Below are positions 44,415-56,579 of a stretch of DNA of 64,000 bases, piece by piece. The first letter of the stretch is position 1. Each line of letters opens with the position of its first letter. Made by a program: the position numbers and the translations under genes. Below the pieces are notes generated by a model, which was given only the letters and a program-made list of their open reading frames with translations, had not been told where the DNA came from and did not search any database. Source of the DNA: Armigeres subalbatus (Eukaryota > Arthropoda > Insecta > Diptera > Culicidae); NCBI RefSeq assembly GCF_024139115.2, contig NW_026943245.1:891145-955144 (forward strand), given 5' to 3'.

Positions 44415-46880
44415 CAAAGACACACGTTCTACACGATCGGAATCCTCCGTTTGATAGACATGAAGGCTTTTTTACGAAGAGCTCAGATGCTTCGTTGCAA
44501 GAGACTTGGAAGCATCCTTCTACGCTTCTCGAAAGCCTTATTTTAAACAGCTCGGAGGACTCCTTTCAAGAGGATCGGGAGCCTCCTTTCAAAAGATTCG
44601 GGAACCTTCTTTCAAGAGGCCTGAAAACCCCCTTTTGAGAAGCCTGCAAGCCTTCTAACTTGGCTTCCCGGCCTCTTGAAAAAATGTGTCTGAACCAGGG
44701 TTGTTAACGTTAATTAACGATTAACGCCGTTTCGTTAATCCGTTAACGTTAATTTTAACGATCAACGATATTTTCGTTAACCTTTATGAAACGTTAATCA
44801 ACGATAACGGTAACGCTCTCCGTTAATTAAACGTTAACGGCTGCGTTATTTTACACGTTAATTAGCTGTTAGAACTCAATTTTCAATGAAAACTGCGACT
44901 TTTGCAGATTTTGTTCTTTTACTGGCAAGAGTTTTTATTTGTCAACATATGCAAAATTTGGACATTAGGCTATTTGATATACAAAAGAATTTTACAAATA
45001 AATTTAAGATCATGTAAAATTTGCATTCCAATAATAGAACATCATTATTCATCTACGTTCGTTAGTCAGATGACGGTAATTTGTCACAAGATAACAAAGT
45101 ATTTTAAAAGGGACTAGGAGACCCGTCGAACTTTGTTTCGCCTAAAATTGATTTATTCTCTGATTAGTTCTCGAGATATGCAGAAATTACTGTTTCATTT
45201 GTATGGGAGCACCCCTTTCCAAGGGGGAGGGGTCTCGTACCATCTTAAGAAGCTTCCCCGGCCCCAAAAACCTCTGCATACAAATTTTTGAGCTGATCGG
45301 TTCTATAAGAGTCTATAAGAGTCAGACAAACAGAAGTTCAGATTTTATCAAATTATCAATATTATTTACTCATAAACCCGGATTTTGTATTTAATGTAAG
45401 ATGTAACCATCAAACTGTATTCATGACATATCGATATACCTAGTGAAAGATCTTTTTCGCTTAGTATTTTCAATGAATGGAATAAACTGTTACACTTTTC
45501 TCATATTCATGTATTTCGCAGAACTGTATTGTATTTTCATTTCTAGAAGTTGTCAAGTTTGGTATCCATGAATGCATCTAACACCAGCAGCCTACACCTA
45601 TGTTTTAGCTGCTCGCATATTGAGTGAGCTCCTGAAGGTGTACAAGTTGTCATTTGATTAGTTCCAATCGCAAGTTATTTTTCCATGATAAACCTTGATC
45701 TGACTTGAATGGGAATATTAATAAGACTGTCATTGGCTTTTCGGTGGTGAACTATGATTGAAAGTGAAAAAAATTATGACCCATGGATACCGCATTGGCT
45801 TAGAAACGTCCTGATTGTTTATTGGGCAGGAGCTAAGGAGAAAAAGTAACGAGCAGATTACCGATGTCCGTTGACGTTGAATCAACGCATCCCGGTAACG
45901 TTAACGTTACAATCCAAGTAGTTCAACGCTACGCCGTTGACGTTGAACCAAGAGAAAATTAACGACAACGGCGTTAATCGTTGATTAACGTTAACAACCC
46001 TGGTCTGAACCACTGGAAAAGAGTTTTCCGAGCTTATTGAAAGTAGGCTTCCGGGCCTCTTTAAAGGAGGTTTCTGGGTCTCTTGAAAGGTGGCTTTCGG
46101 GCCTATTAAAAAAAGGCGTCTGAACTACTTGAAAATAGGTTTCCGGGCTTCTTGAAAATTGGCTTCTGGGCTTCTTGAAAGTAGATTTCCGAACCATTTA
46201 AAGGGGGGTTCCGAGCCCTTCAAAAGGAGGCTTCTGGGCCTCTAGTAAAAAGGCTTCCGGGCCTCCAGTAAGAAGGCTTCCGAGCACCTTGTAGCTCCAT
46301 TAAAGCTCCATTCAAGAGACTCAGAAACCTCCTTTAAAGGGACCCGGAACCCTCCTTTCAAGAGTCCCTGAAACCTACTTTCAAGAAGTTCGGAAACCTC
46401 GTTTCAAGGGGTTCGGATGCCTCCTTTCAAGAGCCCCGGAAACCTTCTTTCATGAGGCCCGGGAGTCTACTTTAAAGAGACTAAGAAGCCGCCTTTCAAG
46501 ACGCCGCAAGCCTCCTTTCAAGAGGCACGGAAGCCTTTTTTCAAGAACCATGGAAGCCTCATTTCAAAAGACAAAGAATGCTCCTTTCAAGAGGCCACGA
46601 AGCGTTATTTCAATAGCCCCAGAAGCCTCCTTTCAAGAGATTCAGAAGCCGCCTTTCAAGAGAACCATACGCCTCCATTCAAGAAGCCCGTAAACCTTCT
46701 TTCGAGATGCTCGGAAGCCTACTTTCAAGAGGCTCGGAAGTCTCACTTCAAGGGGCTCGGAATTCATCTTTCTAGAGACTTGGAAGCCTACGTTCAAGAT
46801 GCTTAGAAGCCTCCTTTTAAGTGGCTCGAAATCCTCCTTTAAAGAGGCTCGGAAGCTTCACTCCAAGAGCTTGGAATGAA
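44415..46880. repeat. AGAGGCTCGGAAGCCTCCTTTCA-type minisatellite (split)
   Basis: Degenerate units of about 25-30 bp with core GAAGCCTCCTTTCAAGAG fill 44415-44687 and 46011-46880. From 46011 to about 46290 they run as the reverse complement (CTTGAAAGGAGGCTT), so the array switches strand. The hAT at 44696-46002 sits at the break. Confidence 0.85.
44696..46002. mobile_element. 1307-bp hAT-type element with TTAACG repeats
   Basis: Perfect 8-bp duplication GTCTGAAC at 44688-44695 and 46003-46010. Ends CAGGGTTGTTAACGTTAAT are perfect inverted repeats over 19 bp and nearly so over 33 bp. TTAACG and AACGTTAA subterminal motifs are dense at both ends. No transposase motif was found in the 1.3 kb. 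Confidence 0.9.
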
Positions 46881-47006
46881 AATTTCAGTCAGCTTTATAA
46901 AAAGTCATGTATTCCATTAATTTTGAGTTCAATTTTTCATGTATTTTATGAGTTACACTTATTTTCATTTACAGCAAGAAAAAGTTTGAGAACCGCTGGT
47001 CTAAAT

Positions 47007-47501
47007 TATAGACGCTAAAGGTTTCATAGACGAGCTGAGAGGAAGACGAGTGTAGCCAAACGAACTCTCAATCAGTGTAGCCCAACGAGAATGACGCCAC
47101 GGTTACAATCCAAGCAATAAAATGTGTGTTGTCAAATTCGCGTGGTACACTTTTCCCTTCTCACTTTTGACGTAGGACTTACGTCTTTCTTTACTATACT
47201 GGGTGTCATTTAGATTTTTGGAAATCGAGAGCGTTACGCTGAAAGGGAAGATTTCGAACGTAACTAGCGCCTTTATCTTTCGATGGATTTTTAAGATTCA
47301 TATATCAATCGACTCGGACACTCTCCAGCAATTTGCCTATTTCATTGAAACTTAAGAATATTAACGATAAGCTATTGAAAATCTTAATTTTTGCAAAGCC
47401 AGCAAAAATTTAACATGTAACCAATCCCGTGCATTCCTAACACGGACATTAGAATGCGGTATGTCACGGGCCTTCGGGTCCACCGTAAGATTTTCTTTGT
47501 G
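47007..47501. other. Upstream DNA of the 47.5-kb promoter; no gene
   Basis: GACGTAGGACTTACGTC near 47170 is a short hairpin (6-bp arms). GTGTAGCC(A/C)AACGA is repeated at 47052 and 47078. This looks like the 5' part of an unclassified element. Confidence 0.35.
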
Positions 47502-47568
47502 TATAAAAGAAGCAGTGCCTGCCGTGTGCGAGTCATTACAATTGATAACAGCAGCGCGTACTGACGTG
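47502..47568 (+). promoter_or_regulatory. Core promoter: TATA box, Inr and DPE
   Basis: TATAAAA at 47502-47508, TCATTA at 47533-47538 as initiator (A at 47535 would be +1), and TGACGTG at 47562-47568, exactly +28 to +34, matching the insect DPE/pausing motif RGWCGTG except at one base. All three sit at canonical spacing. The first downstream ATG is 47623, opening 40 codons (MQSPEVELPVDLRICTKEEG...). This is likely the promoter of a transposable element or a gene start. Confidence 0.55.
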
Positions 47569-47864
47569 CTTTTTGCTCGCGCATTTTTGTTTCGTTCGTT
47601 CGCTCACTGTGTTAACCTACACAGCATGCAGTCGCCAGAGGTAGAACTGCCGGTGGATCTGCGAATATGCACGAAAGAAGAGGGCGCATTTTTTGTCATT
47701 CTGTACTTGATGATGATCGAATGGAGTGGTGTCGGTTGCTATGGATGAGGCAGCGAGGGCAGCGGTGGTGGACGAAGAAGAATAAAATTAGAGAGATTTG
47801 GTCTGCTCATCCACGGAAAGTGATTGGTTTCATAATCCACATGATCCCGGGATGGATACGATGG

Positions 47865-47898
47865 CATGGCATATGACTGACCATGGCATATGACTGAC
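47865..47898 (+). repeat. 17-bp perfect tandem duplication
   Basis: CATGGCATATGACTGAC occurs twice in direct succession. Confidence 0.95.
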
Positions 47899-48553
47899 CA
47901 TATGTAAAGTTGTGTTTGGTACTAAACGACACGTACATTAAAACATGGTTAAGTCCGCAAAAAATAATTTCCAGAAGAATATTTAAATAAACAATATCTT
48001 ATTCTTTGTTTTCCATTTTCTGAGAAATTATATTATTAAACTTGACGTAGACTCGGAGTTTGGAATTAGAACATTAAATAATTTTTCGTTGACGTATTAG
48101 CAGTACCTCCTCTATTTTAGTAGGGTAACTGCTCCTTGTTTCTTTTTCAGCAGTAAGCACGCATGTTAGCAAAAAGAAGCAACCAAATTGGTGCTGTTTG
48201 GAAAACGGGACAATTCCCCAAATGTCCACATGTCCAAGTCTGGAAATTTTATTAATAGAATTTTTTAACTTCAATTCAAATCAATCATCAATAAGAAATC
48301 TGTAAATGTCCTACATTTGCTTAAGTAAATACAGGCTTAATAGTTAGAAAGAAAGCAATTCTAATTATGTACTTTATTATTAGTTTGATTTCCTGAAGTT
48401 TTGAATAAACAAATTGCTAATAATTCTACACAGCATGGAAGTTGTCGTTGCCAATATCTGTACCTGTGATCAAACTTCATAGATTCAAAAGTTAGAAGTT
48501 AAATGTAAATACGTTACGTTTATACAAGTCGCGGTTATGTTAAAAACATTATC
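47899..48553. other. AT-rich DNA; small MITE-like repeat at 48123-48219
   Basis: 48123-48219 matches 36158-36255 and is preceded by TA. Nothing else is recognisable. Confidence 0.4.
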
Positions 48554-50158
48554 CATTGCTCGTTTTTACATCTCACATCTTTATCTCGTTTTCACTTCTT
48601 TCATCTGACTATTAACTTCTCGTCTCGCATTCCTCACTTCTCGAATTTCACTTCTTAACTCTTTGTTTCTCACTTCTCACATCACTCACCTCCATTCTCT
48701 CTTCTAACTTCTCTCTTTTTGCTTCTCACTTCTCACATCTCACATATTGCTTTATATTGCGCACACCTCACCTCTCATATATCATATCTCATTTCTCATA
48801 TTTCTTACATCTGACTTGTTGTATTTAATTTCTCACTTCTCGGCTCTCATTTATAACTCTTCGTTTCTCACTTCCTGATTCTCACATCTTACATCTCACT
48901 TTTCGTTTCGAGTTCCTCACTACTCATTTCTAAATCTCACTTCTCATTTGAAGCTTCTCACTTATCACTTCTCGTTTCTCACTTCTTATTTCTCGCTTCT
49001 CACTTCTTAGTTTTTACTTTTCTCTTCTCACTTTACACTCCCTACTTCTCCCTTCTAACTTCACCCTTCTTGCCTTCACTTCTCACATCTTACTGCTTTC
49101 CATTTCTCGGTCTACACTTCTCACATTTCAGTTCTCACAACTCACTTCTCTCCATTTACTTCTTGCTACTTACCTCTCACTTCACGCTTCTCACATCTTA
49201 CATCTTCTTCTTCTTCTTCTTATTGGCATTACATCCTCACACTGGGACAGAGCCGCCTCACAGCTTAGTGTTCACTTAAGCACTTCCACAGTTATTAACT
49301 GCGAGGTTCCTAAGCCAAGTTACCATTTTTGCATTTGTATATCATGAGGCTAACATGATGATATTTTTATGCCCAGGGAAGTCGAGACAATTTCCAATCC
49401 GAAAATTGCCTAGACCGGCACCGGGAATCGAACCCAGCCACCCTCAGCATGGTCTTGCTTTGTAGCCGCGCGTCTTACCGCACGGCTAAGGAGGGCCCGC
49501 ATCTTACATCTTACTTCTCGTATTAAATTTCACACTTCTCAATCTCACTATTGAGTCACTAATCTCATTTGTCGCTTCCCACCTTTTACTTCTCGTTTCT
49601 CATAACTGGCTTCTCACATCTTACATCTCACTTCTCATATCACTCATATCACTTCTCACTTGCAGCTTCTCATTTCTCGGCTCTCACTTATCACTACTCG
49701 TTTCTCACTTTCAACTTTTCACATCTCACAACTTTATCTTATTTCTCACTATTCACTTCTCGTTACTCATTTATTATTTCCCGCTTCTCACTTCTTACTC
49801 CTTAATTCTCGCTTCTCACTTATTTTTTCTCATTTCTACATTCTCACATCTCCCTTCTAATTGCTCACTTCTTACATCTCAATTCTCACATATTACTTCT
49901 CACTTTTCACTTTTCAAAAATCACTTTCCACTGCTCACCTTTTGCTTCTCACACCTCACTTTTCTCTACCGTTTTATCACTTCTCACTTCTCCTTTTCTA
50001 TTTCTCACTTCTCACTTCGCCCATCTTACTTCTCATTCTTCACTTTTTGCTTCTCTCTTCTCATTTCTCATTTCTCGTTACACACCTCTCGTTTTTCACT
50101 TATCATTTCTTACTTCACACTATTCACTTATCACTTTTCGCTTCTCGCTTCTCATTCA
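48554..50158. repeat. Pyrimidine-rich TCTCACTTCTCA minisatellite, 1.6 kb
   Basis: CTTCTCACTTCTCACATCTCA-type units with heavy degeneration cover the region, apart from the SINE at 49207-49499. One strand is strongly pyrimidine-biased. ORFs here translate to LTSHFSLLTS-like repeats and are not genes. Confidence 0.9.
49207..49499 (-). mobile_element. Full-length Feilai-like SINE, 293 bp
   Basis: On the minus strand it begins GGGCCCTCCTTAGCCGTGCGG (A-box region), has GGTTCGATTCC (B box), the conserved body and a 3' AATAAGAAGAAGAAG tail. CATCTTACATCTT at 49194-49206 and 49500-49512 is a perfect 13-bp duplication, though the host minisatellite is itself rich in this motif. Confidence 0.9.
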
Positions 50159-51175
50159 GCCTAATGACTGGCCAAATGACCTTCGGGACTGATGGCCTTC
50201 GCTCTAATGACTCATGACGTACCTCCATTAAATACTCTTAGTGACTTGGAATATTTATTTGAAAACCGCGTGAAAACCGAAATCCGCGAAAAAATGACTT
50301 TTGCAAAAATCGATCAAAAATCAACTTTTGGCGATTTTCACATAATTTCGAAACTTTTTGAAAAACAGCGTAATTTTTTTTAAAATCCGCTTTAAAAACC
50401 GCGTAAATCCCAAAAACCGCGTAAAACAAGTCGCATATAAACGATCCGCGCAAAAAAAGCGACAGCAGTGTATTCCCAAAAAAATGTTGAAAATGATTCC
50501 GAAAGAAAGCTCAAGAGAAATTTTAAATTGAAATCTACTGAAGTTCTAAAGAAATTCTTGGAAGAGTTGCTGAAAAAAATGGAGGAATGACCGAAGGAAT
50601 TCCTACAACAATTTTCGGAAGAATTCATGGAGGAAGTTCTGGAGAATTTCCTGAGGAAAACTTTGAAGGCATGCCAAGAATATCTTCTTAGTTTACGAAG
50701 AGATTTCTTGAGAAATTATTGGAAGAATACTTAAAACATATTTCTAAGAAATTCCTAAATCAATTTCCGAATCAGGTAGAAATTCTCCTAAAGGAATTCC
50801 CGAAGATATTCTAAAAAGCCCAGATTGATCCACCTAGCAGTGATGATGCCTTTTCGTGCATAATAAAATATATTTAAAAAATTACATTAGAAAGGTCTCA
50901 AAAAAGTTCTTTAGGAGAATAGATCACATTTTTTCTATCATTTTGCATGTTTTTGCATTGTTAAAAATGCATTGCCATTGGGACCGCATTCCCCGTCGAG
51001 AAAGGCAAAAATACATATGTATTCCTGAATAATTGTCTAAAAAAAATCCTGAAGAAAGTCGTAAAAAAATTGTAAAGGAATTTCCGAATAAATTTTCGGT
51101 TTTTTTATTACTTCTTTAAATTTTTGAAGGCATACGCAGAGAGATTTTCAAAGGAATTTCTGGATTTATCTTCGA
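50159..51175. repeat. AACCGCG cluster followed by GAATTCCT-type minisatellite
   Basis: 50255-50460 contains AAAACCGCGT or ATCCGCG about eight times on the plus strand. 50461-51175 has degenerate GGAAGAATTC and AAATTCCTAA-type units, the complement type of the array at 40225-41180. No gene. Confidence 0.65.
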
Positions 51176-52330
51176 AGTAATGACCGAGAGGGGAATTTGC
51201 TGACAGACAAGACTAGGGTGGCAGCCAGGTGGAAGGAGCATCTCGAAGATTTGTTGAACGGTGAAAATGAAGGTGTAGGAGCAGGATGGACATAGTCGGC
51301 AACTGTCGAGCTGTGGAATCACCAACGCTGGACGAGATAAAGAAGGCTCTGAACAAGCTGTAAAACAGTAGAGCTGCTGGGAAGGACGAGATCCCGGTCA
51401 AGCTTCTCAAACACGGAAGAAAGCAGCTGCATCAATCAGTCCACCACATTATCCAGAAAATATGAGAGGGTGAAGAACAGCCTGTCGGCTGGTGAGTTGG
51501 TCTCATATGCCCAATCTATAAGAAAGGGCTCAGACTAGAGTGTCAATAACAAAGGAATCACCCTTCTGAACTCGGCGTACAAAATTCTGTCGTGTATCTT
51601 GTTTAACAGACTGAGACCACTTGCGGAGACCTTCGTCGGCGAATACCAGGCAGGTTTTCGTGAGGGCCGATCAACGACGGATCAGATATTTAGCCTGCGG
51701 ATGATAAATACCATCCGTTAATTGATTTCAAAGCAGCGTACGATTCAGTGAAGAGAAATGAGCTGTGGCAGATAATGTCCGAACATGGTTTTCCGGCGAA
51801 ACTGATTAGACTGATACGTGCAACGTTGGATGGCTCGAAATCAAGTATTCGGATTGCAGACGATGCGTCAACCTTGTTTATTACCGTAGACTGATTGAAA
51901 CAGGGTGATGCAATTTCGAATTAATTGTTCAACATTGCACTCGAGTGCGCTATTATGAGATCTGACTTACAGAGGAACAGCACTATCACACAGTCGCATT
52001 TGCTCTGGGCTTTGCGGACGACATCGACCTCATTGGAATCGATCGCAGAGCAGTAGTCTTTTGTCCCACTGAAGAGGGAGACGGCGAGGAGATGCCTAAC
52101 CATTAACTCTACCAAGACAAAGTACATGGTGGCAGGTAGATATAGAGGAAGATCTAGTGGTGTCGGTGGTGAGGTAATGCTTGATGTGGATGTGTTTGAA
52201 GTTGTTTTCACCGTATTATGAATTTAAGAAATATTCGTTTCCATATCATGTGCACCAAGCTGAATAGTCCAGCTCTATATGGACACGAAAATGGGACAAT
52301 TCGCTTGTTGGAATAATACGATCATGGAAT
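51176..52330 (+). pseudogene. Second RTE-like reverse transcriptase, highly decayed
   Basis: Readable pieces in changing frames: RGNLLTDKTRVAARWKEHLEDLLNG near 51195, NSAYKILSCILFNRLRPLAETF near 51570, GEYQAGFREGRSTTDQIFSLRM, DFKAAYDSV, HGFPAKLIRLIRATLDG, LFNIALE, FADDIDLIG near 52015, and LTINSTKTKYMVAG. The layout is the same as the other RTE copies but the residues differ enough for a separate family. At least eight stops or shifts are present. Its 5' neighbour is the minisatellite; the 3' end fades near 52330 (LYGHE-like). Inactive. Confidence 0.75.
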
Positions 52331-55300
52331 TTCACAAAAGCTTGGATTAGTAGGTAATTACAAAAAAATAATGCAATGCATCAATGAGATTTTAAAAGTC
52401 ACTAGAGTGTGAATTATTCTTTTTTGCTGGGAGGACTTGCTTTAGATTCTGACGATAAAATACGCAAAGAGCACATCGATATAGATTGTATTGTTGTCGA
52501 AGTACTATTCAGTAAACCAATCATCGAATTCAAAAATATTTTATAACTCGTTTATTTGCTTGGATAAGTTAGTCTCATATATCGGACTTGTCGTAAAATA
52601 ATGAAACAAAATCCTAATACCAAAAATCAACATAAAAAGGTCGGTTCCTCTTCGAGGCGTATCTCCCTGTACCGTACCTTCCCACATTAACCGCCTCCCC
52701 AAAGTAGACTAGCGCCGATTGTTATTCATTTGTGCTTGGCTCGCGAGTTCTCCTCCCATCCAACATGTACAGACCTACATACATATATCGTCATCCACGT
52801 GTCGCCCACCTCTCGTCGTAGTCGTCGGGTCGTCCTCATCGTCCTCGCCGCGCATAAATCCAGGCCACAAGTGAACGTGAAGGACTAACGAATATTTACG
52901 GTCGTGCGTGCGTGCGTGAGTTCAGCCAAACACTCGAGTATGTTGGATACGTGGAGTAGCTATTTCGTATGGCATAAAACGATCTACCGTGCGGCAGCCA
53001 ACTTGTCGGTGGAAATCAACACGCACATATATTAAATTGATCGGCATCAAAATAATAATTTTATTGCCATGTACTTTAATTTGAGACCGCACGTGCGGAT
53101 GGGGGTGGCATGGTGGCGAAAACTTTGTCATTTTCCGGTGTTCCACATTTCCATCCGACCGAGCTCACTGCGGAAAGTCGTAATATGTGAATCATTCCGA
53201 ACGTACGTACGGAGAAGGTGCCCTCGTAAAAGGTGTATTCCACTTCCGATTATGCATACGGTTTCACGACCCGGCAGGGAGGAAAGCTTTCTCGGCTAAC
53301 CGGAAAATATGTTCTCCGTCGTAAAACAAGCACTTTACAGCGGTGGAATCACTTTCCTCGGGAGCGAGAACAGAGTTGCTTTGGAGCCAATATAGAAATT
53401 GGTGGCAATTTACGAGCACATGTTTTTCTTCGGCTGGGAGTATTTCCCAGCTGGTGGTAAGACACCCCTAAAGTCATGATTTCTGCTCTGGGTTTCAAAC
53501 GAATTGATCTTACCTCATATTGGCATTATCACATTTCGGGCTGTCATCATGCTTTCCTTTCCCATTCACGTCCGCACGCAATGTAGTTTTGGAACAATGC
53601 GTAGAACAGTAAATGCAAGTCCTATGCTATCAAGTTTTGTGTAATTTTACTACATGGAAAACGATAATGAAGTCTGAAAACATGTATTTCTGCATACGAA
53701 TATTTAAGAATCTTTTACTTTCATTGATCAAAAACTATCTGAATATGTTGAATCGAGTACTGTGCTTTCTCTGCACTGCATTATGATGATTCATTTTGTT
53801 TAAAGCTCAAACGTGAAATGGCTCAACCCTGTTAAAATCTCCTTCTCATCTTCTATCAAACCTGTAAACCCTGATTAAATTTCGATCACACATTCATTCC
53901 GCGGCGTATTTACATCACTGGCAAGCCCCAGCTTCCGACTTGATGATGAAAGGCGAGAAGTTCCATCAAAACATAATACGTAATATAAAAAATCCTTCAC
54001 GTATCGGCGGAAGTCGAACGCTCGTTAATAACTCCTCCGGGTGAGAACGTGTAAGTTTGTTCCAAATGCCGATACGTGTTTCTCAATTTCCACTTTGCCA
54101 CCCATATTTTATGCACTGCTGGCGGGGTGGCGGGTGGTGTCTCTTGTCTACCGCAGATCCGCTGCTGTTGCCTCATTCGCGCGCGAAAATTGATGAGAAA
54201 TGTTGCGTGTATGTTTTTTATGTCTTAATGCTCCTCACACGGTGCAGGCCAGATGGATGGCAAGAAACGACGACGACCGCGGATTGGAGTGTCGATTTCG
54301 CTGGTTTGCGTTCGCTTATCGCGGCTCGTTAGCGATTTAGAACACAGTCACTCTGTCGCAGGATGTGAGTGCGTGTGTTTTGTGTACATGTGCCGGAGCT
54401 GTGTTGCGACTGACGAAGGACACGTGGGCTTAGCGAGTCTGGATCCAGTCGGGACCGATGAAGTAGATGGGGTAACGAATGTGGAATTGGAACGTTTTTT
54501 GTTCTTCCCAGCGGAAGTGTGTGATTGTGGGGTGGGATCAGGGAGGGTAAATTAAGACGGAATGTGAATTAGATGTAGATTTGTGGGTTTCATGACGGCA
54601 TCAGGGTGCAATTCGAATTGCTTACATTTCGTGAGGTTTTTAAGTGAAATTGATGTTCAAATATAACGTATAATGAAAAGCATCTAAGACCGACCCATGC
54701 AAAGTTTGCGCAGGATTAGAATACCAACGCCTCAAGGGCGTTATGGTCACATCAAATTGGAACACAAAGAGAAGAAAAAACACAAAGAAACATAAATGAG
54801 TTATTTTCGACTATCGTACTAAAATGATAAATCACTGGTCGACAGTAAATGCTCGATGCTCATGTGTTGCATTTTTAGTTCTCGATCTCTAAAATCTACT
54901 GGTTACTGGCATTTGTTGTTTGATTGGGAAAATTCCGAGATTATTTGTCACAAGGTAGTAAGGGGATCATCGCTTTAGTGGTGTTGAAGTCACTTGCATG
55001 TTTGCATGATTGCATGTTCAGATAAGTTAAAACACAAAATTATTACGATAATCTAAGTTATTACGATATCTGAATGTCCTCAAGAGTGTTTTTCAGGTAA
55101 AAATGGTCGTCCCAGAGGAAACGATAGGTAGGGATTATGAAAACTGTTCAGCGGGATATAAACATAAAAGCATATGGAGACGCATGGTACATTTGTGTGA
55201 TGATGCATCTTGTGACTAACCTTTTTAGGCAAATTTCATCTCATCCGTTTTATTAAATAAACGAGCAAGCATTTGCATGGAACTTGTATTATGGAAAACT

Positions 55301-55549
55301 TGAACCTAATTGCATGTTGGGAAGTAAATGTTCTTGATTAACATGTCAAATACTGCGATCAAAAAATTATTAGAATCATGTTATCACTTCATATAGTTTA
55401 CTGTAGTTTTCTAGTTTCTGAGAATTCAATTTTTTTATGCCAGATCAGCTGTAGTACGGATGCTATCATTTACATAGAATGTAGGAAACTACGATTTACC
55501 AAATTCAATACGAGTTACATTTACCGATTACAAAGAACTTAAAAACGGA
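52331..55549. other. Unique-looking DNA without supported gene
   Basis: 52640-54580 is less AT-rich, with CpG-containing patches (GTGCGTGCGTGCG at 52904-52917) and no transposon motifs; it may be regulatory or intronic host DNA. A 100-codon plus ORF at 54253-54555 has no motif. 54600-55549 is AT-rich and featureless. Confidence 0.4.
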
Positions 55550-55832
55550 AATCAACCCAGCTTTTCCATGCAAGCTCCTAAGCCCCCCGTATTATATGGG
55601 TTTGATGCAGATGTTCTAGGTTCTCCAAATTGTTCTGGAGTTCAGCTCAATCGCCCCACAAGGTTCACTACTCCTGGTATCAAACTGAAATCGACCCAGC
55701 ATGTCCATACAAGTCCCTTGAGTCCTTGCAAATTATATGTAGTTCGAATTAATTTAATAAAGACGTTCTAGTTTCTCTAAATTGTACTGGAATTCAGCAT
55801 AACTAGTCTACAAGGACCTCACTCCTGGGCCC
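55550..55832 (+). repeat. Diverged tandem duplication, two units of about 140 bp
   Basis: Both units read GAAATC(A/G)ACCCAGC, TCCAT(G/A)CAAG, ATTATATG, GTTCTAG, TCTCCAAATTGT or TCTCTAAATTGT, ACTGGA(A/G)TTCAGC and CACTCCTGG. Boundary near 55686. Confidence 0.65.
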
Positions 55833-55854
55833 TGTAACATAATCAGACTAATAA

Positions 55855-56492
55855 TATTAGCTACAAGTTACAAGTTACAAGTCGAAAAATTACAAGTACT
55901 TGTAATTTGTGTTGCATAAAAGTGATTCGCCAACTAATAATAACAGTACTTGTATTATTAGTGAGGTTGAAATTACAAGTCTGTCAGGTTCATTTACCTG
56001 TCAAAATTCACCCGACAGTTCACTGTCAATGCGGCGATAAATGATTTGTTTATGTTTTTTTGCAAGTTTGTGCATAGAATACTGGGATAGGTATACACGG
56101 AACACGAATTTATTACAACTCTCTCTTTAATTTATTGAGTCCGTGGTTAAATCCGGTTTCGTGGTATTGGCATTTTTTACAAAGAAAAAGTATTGCACAT
56201 TGGAGTGATTTTTACGTGGTTTTTATAGGGGGATTTTGGGATTGACATAGGTTTTAATTTGGGCGATTTGTACTTTACTCGAACGTATCTTCCATGAAAA
56301 ATCTAATTTCGCTAGACTAGTTAGACGCGTGTTCCTGAAACGGATCTCAATTTACGTGTTTTGCTGGACTTTAGTCAATAATTGAAATTATTATGGAATT
56401 CAGGCGATTTCTTAACAGATAAATCATCTCAAAATTTAAGTTCAAAATACTTACTGATGATAAATTCGCTTCCAATTTTATTTAAAATTTAA
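55855..56492. repeat. TTACAAGT cluster and flanking AT-rich DNA
   Basis: 55860-55980 has six TTACAAGT-type motifs, including an 18-bp palindrome ATTACAAGTACTTGTAAT. Such clusters often mark DNA transposon ends; no matching terminus was found. The rest to 56492 shows no gene. Confidence 0.45.
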
Positions 56493-56579
56493 GTATTGCC
56501 TGATTTTCTCAAAATTGCACGCGGCGAACCCTTCATGAAAGGTACGCGCTTTCTGCACCCCGTTTACTTGATTCTTATG

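Larger units (their letters stand above)
44207..46998. mobile_element. hAT-like element carrying a minisatellite
   Basis: Ends CAGCGGTTCTCAACCTGGGG and GTTTGAGAACCGCTG are inverted over about 15 bp; the left end is a typical hAT-Charlie-type terminus. The flanks GTTTAGAT (44199-44206) and GTCTAAAT (46999-47006) agree at 6 of 8 bases with T at position 2 and A at 7, as expected for hAT. The interior is a GAGGC-type minisatellite, split by a second hAT. Confidence 0.75.

Noticed and set aside
49569..50217. ORFs of 66-118 codons with HFSLLTS repeats
   Set aside because: They are products of the pyrimidine-rich minisatellite.
54253..54555. 100-codon plus ORF with several Cys
   Set aside because: No recognisable domain and no supporting signals; composition is driven by local GC content.
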